DNA of 11,510 nt from assembly GCA_903925445.1 (NCBI GenBank), contig CAIYFE010000220.1, forward strand, positions 1 to 11,510, read 5' to 3'. The DNA comes from an uncultured Burkholderiales bacterium (GTDB lineage: Bacteria > Pseudomonadota > Gammaproteobacteria > Burkholderiales > Burkholderiaceae_C). Under the pieces are notes generated by a model, which made no database searches, had not been told where the DNA came from, and saw only the letters and a list, made by a program, of their open reading frames with translations. The position numbers were made by a program, and so were the translations under genes. Positions 6,164-11,510 of this stretch are shown in pieces; the first letter of the stretch is position 1; every line of letters starts with the position of its first letter.

Positions 6164-6818
6164 AGCGCGTCTCAACTTAGGCCACGTCGCGGTGGTGGAT
6201 GACGATGCCTCTGTGCGGCGGAGTTTGTCCCATCTCTTGGCGCAAGCCGGCTATCAAGTTGATTGTTTTGAAAGCGCCGAATCCTTTTGGGAGCAAAGGC
6301 CGCCTGTGGATGTGATTTTGTTGGACATGCGCATGCCCAAGTTGAGTGGTGTAAATTTACAAGAAAAACTTAAAAATAATAATTTATTTACTTCTATAGT
6401 TTTCATTAGTGGAGATAGTAGACCCGAGGAAATTATTAAAGCTATGAAACAAGGTGCCATCGACTTTTTGCTCAAACCATTCACGGCTCAAACTGTTTTG
6501 GAGGTTTTGGCGAAAGCCATGCAAACGTCCGTTCAAAACTCAAGTTTGATCGCCAAAAATGCGCGTGTCAGCGAACTGCTCAAGCGCTTGACGCCCCGTG
6601 AGCTGGAGGTCTGTCATTGGATGGTGCGCGGTTACTCGAACCAACAAATATCTGTGCTGGATGGCGCAGCAGCTTCAACCATCAAATTGCATCGCGCACG
6701 CGTGATGGAAAAAATGGAGCTGGATTCACTGCCTGAGTTGATCGATTTGCTCTCAGGCGTGGATCTCAAAATTACAACGCGCGTGACGACTTCGTTGACA
6801 CCACTCGCTCAGGATTGA
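6144..6818 (+). CDS. Orphan FixJ/LuxR-type response regulator
   Basis: A 224-residue two-domain response regulator. The receiver (about 13-128) has acidic residues D19-D21, phosphoacceptor D61 in LLDMRMP, S89 and K111 in LLKPF, so it should be phosphorylatable. The GerE/LuxR-type DNA-binding domain (about 146-205) begins LTPRELEV and includes TIKLHRARVMEKM, as in FixJ-like regulators. At D173 (ISVLDGAA) an aspartate stands where relatives normally have a core leucine. The start overlaps the bactofilin gene by 20 bp; a TGA lies just upstream in this frame, so 6144 is the first usable ATG. No kinase gene is adjacent. The 3' end overlaps the convergent FAD oxidoreductase gene by 47 bp. The receiver's coding DNA has a striking AT-rich patch (6351-6450). 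Targets are unknown; its own operon is a reasonable guess. Confidence 0.9.
   Translation: MQKLQAEARLNLGHVAVVDDDASVRRSLSHLLAQAGYQVDCFESAESFWEQRPPVDVILLDMRMPKLSGVNLQEKLKNNNLFTSIVFISGDSRPEEIIKAMKQGAIDFLLKPFTAQTVLEVLAKAMQTSVQNSSLIAKNARVSELLKRLTPRELEVCHWMVRGYSNQQISVLDGAAASTIKLHRARVMEKMELDSLPELIDLLSGVDLKITTRVTTSLTPLAQD
6351..6450 (+). other. AT-rich patch within the response regulator gene
   Basis: Only 24 of these 100 bases are G or C, and only 7 of 50 in 6361-6410, while flanking coding sequence is clearly GC-richer. The patch encodes ordinary receiver-domain residues (from VNLQEKL to about IIKAMKQG) but with AAA, AAT, TTA, ATA and ATT codons that neighbouring genes largely avoid. It could be a recombined segment, an internal regulatory element, or a silencer-protein binding tract; the sequence alone does not say which. 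Confidence 0.75.
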
Positions 6819-8208
6819 GCGTTCCCAAAGGATCCAGCGCCTGCTTGATTTCTCGCATGAGCGCCAAAGCCACGGGATCTTTGTACTTGGGCAAGCTGTC
6901 CAGTTTGAGGCTACCAATGCCATGTTCGGCAGAAATAGACCCATTGAAGGCGCGCACCGATTGGTAAACCCATTCGTTCACGCGAGGCTCAAAGTCTTTC
7001 AAGAAAGTGGCGGCATCCACACCCAGCGGTGACTGCACGTTGTAGTGCAAATTGCCGTCTCCCAAATGACCAAAGTTGACAATGCGCACGCCTGCGATGT
7101 GTTGGGTCAGCAAGGCGTCGGTTGTTTGCACAAATTCAGCAATGGCGGACACGGGCAAGGAAATATCGTGTTTGATATTCAACCCTTCTTGGGCTTGCGC
7201 CAAGGTGATGCTTTCTCGGATGTGCCAAAAATTGCAGGCTTGGCCAATGTTTTCAGCAATCACCGCGTTGGTGACACAGCCGTCTTCGAAGGCGACTTCC
7301 AGCAAATGTTCAAAGCGTTGGCGCGCGTGATCTTGGGACTCGGTGTCGGAGTTTTCAAGCAACACGCAATACGGTGAGTCTTGCCACAACGGCACGCGCA
7401 GTGGGGCAAAGTGTTTGTCCACCAAGCTCAAGGCAAATTGCCCCATCATCTCAAAGCCCGTCAAGCCAGCGCCTAAATGCTGATGCGCCAAGCCCAACAG
7501 TTGAACCGCTGCACTGACCGAGGGCACGGCGGCCCAAGCGGTCAAGGTGGCCGCTGGGGTGGGATACAACTTCATGGTCGCTGCGGTGATGATGCCCAGG
7601 GTGCCCTCGCTGCCAATCACCAAATTGCGCAAGTCATACCCCGTGTTGTCTTTGCGCAAACCGGTCAGCCCATGCAAGATTTCGCCTTGCGCGGTGACCA
7701 CTTCAAGTCCCAAGCACAGCTCGCGTGCGTTGCCATAACGCAAGACTTGCGTGCCGCCCGCATTGGTGGCCAAGTTGCCGCCAAGGGTGCAGCTGCCTTC
7801 AGACCCCAGGCTGAGCGGAAACAACAAACGGGCTTGTTCGGCGGCTTGTTGAACTTGCGCCAACACACAGCCCGCTTCGGCAGTGAGCGTCAGGTTGGCT
7901 TTGTCGATGGCGCGAACCTTGTTCAGACGCTGCAAACTCAGCACGATTTGCGTGCCGCTGTCGTCAGGAATGGAGCCGACCACCAAGCCCGTGTTGCCGC
8001 CTTGAGGCACAACGCTGACGCGCGCGGCGGCACAAGCTTTGACCACGGCGGCCACTTGCTCGGTGTTGGCGGGGCGCACCACGGCCAACGCTTTGCCTTG
8101 GCTGCGTTTGCGCCAATCGAGCTCGTAGGCCGACAAGTCACCTTCGTGCAAAACGTGTTGTGCGCCGATCAAATCGCGCAGTTGCGCTAAAAGTGCGTGT
8201 TCAGACAT
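6772..8208 (-). CDS. FAD-binding oxidoreductase, GlcD / D-2-hydroxyglutarate dehydrogenase type
   Basis: A 478-residue flavoprotein of the vanillyl-alcohol-oxidase/GlcD family, which oxidises D-2-hydroxy acids (D-lactate, glycolate, D-2-hydroxyglutarate and similar) and passes electrons to a carrier. The N-terminal FAD_binding_4 domain shows VVPQGGNTGLVVG (PQGGNTGL 68-75), LGGNLATNAGGTQVLRYG and IGSEGTLGIIT. The C-terminal FAD-oxidase domain has GHLGDGNLHYN (H381, H388) and SAEHGIG (H429), the likely metal and substrate histidines. I place the start at the ATG at 8208 (MSEHALLAQLRDLIG). The frame stays open to 8328, but that extension lies wholly inside the DUF2069 gene and looks non-coding. 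The start overlaps the DUF2069 stop by 8 bp, implying coupling. The exact substrate cannot be read from sequence. Confidence 0.92.
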   Translation of the reverse strand: MSEHALLAQLRDLIGAQHVLHEGDLSAYELDWRKRSQGKALAVVRPANTEQVAAVVKACAAARVSVVPQGGNTGLVVGSIPDDSGTQIVLSLQRLNKVRAIDKANLTLTAEAGCVLAQVQQAAEQARLLFPLSLGSEGSCTLGGNLATNAGGTQVLRYGNARELCLGLEVVTAQGEILHGLTGLRKDNTGYDLRNLVIGSEGTLGIITAATMKLYPTPAATLTAWAAVPSVSAAVQLLGLAHQHLGAGLTGFEMMGQFALSLVDKHFAPLRVPLWQDSPYCVLLENSDTESQDHARQRFEHLLEVAFEDGCVTNAVIAENIGQACNFWHIRESITLAQAQEGLNIKHDISLPVSAIAEFVQTTDALLTQHIAGVRIVNFGHLGDGNLHYNVQSPLGVDAATFLKDFEPRVNEWVYQSVRAFNGSISAEHGIGSLKLDSLPKYKDPVALALMREIKQALDPLGTLNPERVVSTKSSRAL

Positions 8209-8632
8209 GGCTGGCCTCTTGGCGATGGACTGCGGCCAATCGCAGTCGGACATGCATGGCGCACGCTGTAAATAACCCAAGACACAGCAACAGTTCCAGC
8301 CCAGCGAAGTAATTGCTGGGCGAAGCATCGCTGTAAGCGCGCACGACAGCTTCGGTGAAATAAAGCCACACCAGCAAACTCACCCAGCGGTAGGTGTACA
8401 TGCGGTGCTTGAGCAGCCCCGTCAGCGGAACGCACAAGGGCAGGGCTTTGAGGGCGAGCAAGGTCCCGCCTGGGCGCAATGGCGCCAGCCATAACTCCCA
8501 AGCCAGACACAAAACAATCAACCCGACCAAGCAAGCCACGGCGATCCAGCGCGTGAGTTGAACCGAGCGCGGAATGACGACGGGGGATGATTCAGGAAAG
8601 TAGGTCATAGGTAATGGCATGATTCGGGTCAT
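8201..8632 (-). CDS. DUF2069 family membrane protein
   Basis: A 143-residue integral membrane protein with four predicted helices (about 28-45, 58-74, 81-97, 109-127). The family core is easily seen: WELWLAPLRPGG, LALKALPL, MYTYRWVSLLVWLYFTEA and VRAYSD. DUF2069 proteins occur mainly in proteobacteria and have no established function. Possible ATG starts lie at 8632, 8620 and 8608. I give 8632 because only it is preceded by a fair purine run (GCGGGA), but the choice is uncertain. With that start the gene overlaps the divergent YihY-family gene by 14 bp; with the shortest start the gap is 10 bp. Its stop lies inside the FAD oxidoreductase start region, so the two genes form one transcription unit. 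Confidence 0.85.
   Translation of the reverse strand: MTRIMPLPMTYFPESSPVVIPRSVQLTRWIAVACLVGLIVLCLAWELWLAPLRPGGTLLALKALPLCVPLTGLLKHRMYTYRWVSLLVWLYFTEAVVRAYSDASPSNYFAGLELLLCLGLFTACAMHVRLRLAAVHRQEASHV
8609..8612 (+). promoter_or_regulatory. Ribosome binding site (AGGT) of the YihY-family gene
   Basis: AGGT lies 6 bases before the ATG at 8619 and favours that start over the in-frame ATG at 8631. A second purine run (AGGAAAG, 8594-8600) lies further upstream. Both are inside or beside the divergent DUF2069 coding start. Confidence 0.4.
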
Positions 8633-9851
8633 GATTGTCCCGCAACTTAAACATTTTCTTCAGCGCTTGGCGCATTTCCCTTGGCGCAACACGGCACGGG
8701 TGCTGTATTTGCGGTTTCGTGAGGACCGGCTGGGTCAAACCGCAGGCAGCTTGACCTTCACCACCACGATCGCCTTGGTTCCTTTGGTGACGGTGGTGTT
8801 GGCCGCCATGACTGCATTTCCCATGTTCAACGATTTGCAGCTGATTTTGCAAAAACGCCTGATCGAGAGCTTGGTGCCCGACAACATCTCGCGCCAAGTG
8901 CTGGGCTACTTGACGCAATTTGCCAGCAAAGCCAATCGCTTGGGCATGGCGGGTGTGATGGCCTTGATTTTGTCGGCCATCGCGTTGACTTTCACGATCG
9001 ATCGTTCGCTCAACGCGATTTGGCGTGTGCGTTTGCGTCGCCCCTTTGGACAAAAACTCTTGTTGTACTGGGCGGCCTTGACCTTGGGGCCTTTGCTGCT
9101 GGGGGTGGGCATGGCGCTGCTGGGGCAACTCAACGTGATGTCGCGCGACTTGGTGTCTAGCGTGGGCAGCAGCCTCAAGATGATCAACAACGTGTTGGAA
9201 TTTGGTTTGTTGGCGTGGGGCGTGAGCGCTTTGTACCGTTACGTGCCTTACACCCAAGTCAACTGGACCCATGCTTGGATTGGCGGGGCTTGGGTTGCGT
9301 TTGCCACCGAGTTGGCACGCAATGGTTTGACCTATTACTTCGGCATGATGCCCACCTATTCCGTGGTGTACGGCGCGTTTGCCACCGTGCCTATTTTGTT
9401 GATCTGGATTTATTTGGTGTGGGCGATCGTGCTCTTGGGCGCGGTGTTGGTGGCGAATTTGCCCAGTTTGCTCAGCGGAATTGCACGCGATGGCCGCAGC
9501 GTGGGTTGGCGCTTTCAGCTGGCGTTGGAGGTGTTGCAAAGTTTGAATCTGGCACGGCGCACGCCGGATCACGGTTTGAGCCTGATGCAGTTGTGTGAGC
9601 AACTGCGGCTGGATCCCTTGCAGCTGGAAGAAGTGCTGGCCACCTTGGTCGATTTGGATTGGATTGCCCGCTTGGGCGAGGGCTCGCACTCGGTGCATCA
9701 GGCCACGCAGCAATCGCGCTATGTGCTGTTGGCCGATCCGCATCTGACCGAATTGACGCCCTTGATGCAGCGCTTGTTGTTGGTGCGCAGTCCACACAGC
9801 CAAGGTTTGTGGATGCGTTGGCAAGATTTGCGTTTGTGCGATGTGCTGTGA
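8619..9851 (+). CDS. YihY/virulence factor BrkB family inner-membrane protein
   Basis: A 410-residue member of the YihY/BrkB (UPF0761) family, once mislabelled ribonuclease BN. The family signatures are LYLRFREDRLGQTAGSLTF near the N-terminus and YGAFATVPILLIWIYLVWAI at 251-270. Six membrane helices are predicted (about 45-68, 110-127, 148-169, 191-206, 218-235, 253-280). Beyond residue 290 lies a soluble C-terminal part of about 120 residues, with a winged-helix-like run (about 298-355) and a leucine-rich end, as in longer proteobacterial members. The biochemical function of the family is not settled. The start is next to the divergent DUF2069 gene. The stop is 4 bp from the stop of the convergent alpha/beta hydrolase gene, so there is no room for a separate terminator. 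Confidence 0.93.
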   Translation: MIRVMIVPQLKHFLQRLAHFPWRNTARVLYLRFREDRLGQTAGSLTFTTTIALVPLVTVVLAAMTAFPMFNDLQLILQKRLIESLVPDNISRQVLGYLTQFASKANRLGMAGVMALILSAIALTFTIDRSLNAIWRVRLRRPFGQKLLLYWAALTLGPLLLGVGMALLGQLNVMSRDLVSSVGSSLKMINNVLEFGLLAWGVSALYRYVPYTQVNWTHAWIGGAWVAFATELARNGLTYYFGMMPTYSVVYGAFATVPILLIWIYLVWAIVLLGAVLVANLPSLLSGIARDGRSVGWRFQLALEVLQSLNLARRTPDHGLSLMQLCEQLRLDPLQLEEVLATLVDLDWIARLGEGSHSVHQATQQSRYVLLADPHLTELTPLMQRLLLVRSPHSQGLWMRWQDLRLCDVL

Positions 9852-9855
9852 GGCT

Positions 9856-10689
9856 TCAGGGGGACAAGAAGTTTTTCAAAGCGCTCAGCGTCTCTTCGGG
9901 AGACTCGCTCATTTGGTGGTGTCCCATCGGCACGGTGACCACGCTGAATTTTTTGCCGCTGGCTTGCGCTTGATCGATCAAGCTTTGTGCTGCGCGCGGG
10001 GTGGTCATTTGATCGTTTGCGCCTAATAAAAAAAGCACGGGGCAAGTGACTTGCGTCATGGCCTCCAGTCCGTGGCTGTAGCTGTCGCAGGCCAAAAAGC
10101 CTTGGTAAAACAAGTTGACCTCGGTGTTGCTGGCCAACACGCGACGCCCCAGCGCCATCGATGCGCCATATACCCAAGTTCCTGGCCCCAACGCCGACGG
10201 TGGTGCGGCCAAGGTGGCGCGAGAAAACACGTTGATCATCTTCAGCGCTTTCATCGGTTCGTCACGTGCGGCTTGCAGCAAAGCAGGCGAGACTTTCATA
10301 GGAAATGCTGTGCCCACCAACGCCAAATGCGTGATGCGCTGCTTGAGTTGTGACGCAGTTTCCAGCGCAATCAACGATCCCCAGCTGTGTCCCACCAAAG
10401 CTGCTTGGTTGACCCCCGCAGCTTGCAGCAAGTCGGCGATGAATTGCGCTGCGGCCTCCACGCTCTGGGGCGCGGTACCGCCGCTTTTGCAGTGGCCTGG
10501 CAAGTCAACCGCCAACACATTGAAGCCGTGGTGCGCCAAGTAGCGGCTTTGCAAAATCCAAACGCTGTGGTCGCACAGCACGCCATGAATCATGACCACC
10601 GTGGGTTGGGCGGAGTCGAAGGGTTTGCCACCGGTGTAGGCATACGCTTGGTAGGGTGTGCCGTCGGGATTTTTGAGGGTGAAGTTCAT
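9856..10689 (-). CDS. Alpha/beta hydrolase
   Basis: A 277-residue single-domain alpha/beta hydrolase. The oxyanion region HG at 35-36 (VVMIHGVLCDHSVW), the nucleophile elbow GHSWG with S102, D226 in LLGANDQMT and H257 or H258 in PMGHHQM form a complete catalytic set. There is no signal peptide, so it is probably cytoplasmic. A cap region lies at about 130-205. The substrate cannot be told from sequence: esterase, C-C hydrolase or lactonase are all possible. Its ATG overlaps the stop of the upstream sulfhydrylase gene (ATGA, 4 bp), so the two are probably translated together, which hints at, but does not prove, a role near methionine or acyl-homoserine metabolism. The 3' end abuts the convergent YihY-family gene. 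Confidence 0.92.
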   Translation of the reverse strand: MNFTLKNPDGTPYQAYAYTGGKPFDSAQPTVVMIHGVLCDHSVWILQSRYLAHHGFNVLAVDLPGHCKSGGTAPQSVEAAAQFIADLLQAAGVNQAALVGHSWGSLIALETASQLKQRITHLALVGTAFPMKVSPALLQAARDEPMKALKMINVFSRATLAAPPSALGPGTWVYGASMALGRRVLASNTEVNLFYQGFLACDSYSHGLEAMTQVTCPVLFLLGANDQMTTPRAAQSLIDQAQASGKKFSVVTVPMGHHQMSESPEETLSALKNFLSP

Positions 10690-11510
10690 GCCGCTTTCTC
10701 CGCTGCTTTCAAGGCGCGTTTGAGATCGTCGATCAAGTCATCGGGGTCTTCCAGCCCAATGGACAGGCGGATGGTGCCTGCGCCAATGCCGGCGCCGGCC
10801 AAGGCTTCGTCGCTCATGCGGAAATGCGTGGTGCTGGCTGGATGAATCACCAAGCTGCGGCAGTCCCCAACGTTGGCCAAGTGGCTGAAAAGTTTCAAGG
10901 CTTCAATGAAAGCCCGTCCTTGCTCGCGGCTGCCGCGAATGTCAAAGCTGAACACCGAGCCAGCACCACGCGGTCCCAACTTGAACAATTTGTGCGCCAA
11001 AGCATGGCTGGGGTGTGAGGCCATCAACGGATGACCCACGCGGCTGACCAAGGGGTGAGCGGCCAAATATTCGACCACTTTCTCCGTGTTGCTCAGGTGG
11101 CGATCCATGCGCAACGACAGCGTCTCAATGCCTTGCAAAATCAGCCAAGCGCTGTGCGGACTCATGCAAGCGCCAAAGTCGCGCAAGCCTTCTCGGCGCG
11201 CACGCAGCAAGAACGCGCCTACGGTGCTTTCTTCGCTGAAGACCATGTTGTGAAAGCCTTCGTAGCTCTCGGTCAATTCTGTGAATTTGCCGCTGCGTTC
11301 CCAGTCAAAACTTCCGCCATCAACCACAATGCCGCCGATCACCGTGCCGTGGCCGCTCAAAAACTTGGTCGCCGAGTGGTAAATCAGATCCGCGCCGTGG
11401 TCGAACGGCTTGATCAGCCACGGCGAAGTCAGCGTCGAATCGACCAGCAGCGGCACGCCCGCTTCGTGCGCGATGCTTGACACGGCGGGAATATCCAGCA
11501 CTTCCAGCCC
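10686..11510 (-). CDS. metY: O-acetylhomoserine sulfhydrylase (MetY-type PLP enzyme), C-terminal part
   Basis: The last 274 residues of a Cys/Met-metabolism PLP enzyme; the gene enters from the right edge in frame and no start is visible. The fragment begins GLEVLDIPAVSSIAHEAG. It contains the pyridine-binding aspartate (LLVDST, fragment residue 24) and the PLP lysine in YHSATKFLSGHG (fragment K49). It continues with the MetY-like GTVIGG, EGLRDFGACMSP, LQGIETLSLRMDRH and the C-terminal HPASTTH and IRLSIGLEDPDDL. The GHGT form after the lysine is typical of O-acetylhomoserine sulfhydrylases and differs from the DGQGR form of MetZ, so MetY is preferred. It makes homocysteine from O-acetylhomoserine and sulfide. 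It overlaps the alpha/beta hydrolase start by 4 bp. Confidence 0.88.
   Translation of the reverse strand, partial: GLEVLDIPAVSSIAHEAGVPLLVDSTLTSPWLIKPFDHGADLIYHSATKFLSGHGTVIGGIVVDGGSFDWERSGKFTELTESYEGFHNMVFSEESTVGAFLLRARREGLRDFGACMSPHSAWLILQGIETLSLRMDRHLSNTEKVVEYLAAHPLVSRVGHPLMASHPSHALAHKLFKLGPRGAGSVFSFDIRGSREQGRAFIEALKLFSHLANVGDCRSLVIHPASTTHFRMSDEALAGAGIGAGTIRLSIGLEDPDDLIDDLKRALKAAEKAA

Noticed and set aside
7477..8190. + strand open frame antisense to the FAD oxidoreductase gene
   Set aside because: The composition is Gln/His/Gly-rich and mirrors the flavoprotein codons; no motif or ribosome site.
8209..8328. N-terminal extension of the FAD oxidoreductase to 8328
   Set aside because: The extra 40 residues (Cys/Trp-rich) lie entirely inside the DUF2069 gene and do not resemble the family; MSEHALLAQLRDLIG at 8208 is a normal N-terminus.
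8592..9824. A 410-codon open frame antisense to the YihY-family gene
   Set aside because: Its product is mostly Gln, His and Arg with no domain, and it mirrors the abundant TTG (reads CAA in antisense) and lack of TTA/CTA/TCA codons in the real gene. It is a by-product of codon bias.
1..11510. Mobile elements, CRISPR arrays, tRNA/rRNA genes, defence genes
   Set aside because: No transposase or integrase motifs, no regularly spaced repeats, no cloverleaf-like sequence and no recognisable defence domains were seen; apart from two AT-rich patches the window is compact core genome.

Overview
The window looks like a chromosomal segment of a betaproteobacterium in the order Burkholderiales, probably a Comamonadaceae-like freshwater lineage (Limnohabitans or Rhodoferax relatives). 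This is inferred from protein character, the NtrB-NtrC pair, the heavy use of TTG for leucine, a moderate G+C content and very tight packing; no rRNA or other phylogenetic marker is present. No tRNA, rRNA, insertion sequence, phage gene or CRISPR array was found. Coding density is very high: the only sizeable gene-free stretch is 172 bp (4605-4776).

Left part (1-1908, + strand): the 3' end of the nitrogen sensor kinase gene ntrB, then a complete ntrC, the sigma-54 activator of nitrogen control. It converges on a minus-strand operon (4604 down to 1915) in the order thyA, folA, a DUF4337 membrane protein, and exodeoxyribonuclease III. ThyA and FolA form the thymidylate/tetrahydrofolate cycle; exonuclease III is a DNA repair enzyme.

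Middle (4777-6818, + strand): a three-gene unit transcribed away from thyA across an AT-rich spacer. It encodes a RodZ-like protein (cytoplasmic HTH, one membrane helix, periplasmic domain), a small bactofilin (polymer-forming cytoskeletal protein) and an orphan FixJ-type response regulator. Gaps are 10 bp and -20 bp, so the genes are almost certainly co-transcribed. This is the most interesting region. It pairs two cytoskeleton-type proteins with a regulator but contains no histidine kinase and no cell-wall hydrolase, and the regulator gene holds a 100-bp patch of only 24% G+C. I do not recognise this combination as a characterised system.

Right part (6772-11510): a minus-strand pair (DUF2069 membrane protein, then a GlcD/D-2-hydroxyglutarate-dehydrogenase-type FAD oxidoreductase) whose 3' end overlaps the response regulator tail-to-tail by 47 bp. 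Next is a plus-strand YihY/BrkB-family membrane protein whose start overlaps the divergent DUF2069 start. Last is a minus-strand pair in which the 3' part of a MetY-type sulfhydrylase gene is coupled to an alpha/beta hydrolase through an ATGA overlap.

Most of the window is ordinary core genome. The points worth following up are the RodZ-like/bactofilin/regulator unit, its AT-rich patches, and the overlapping divergent and convergent gene ends.
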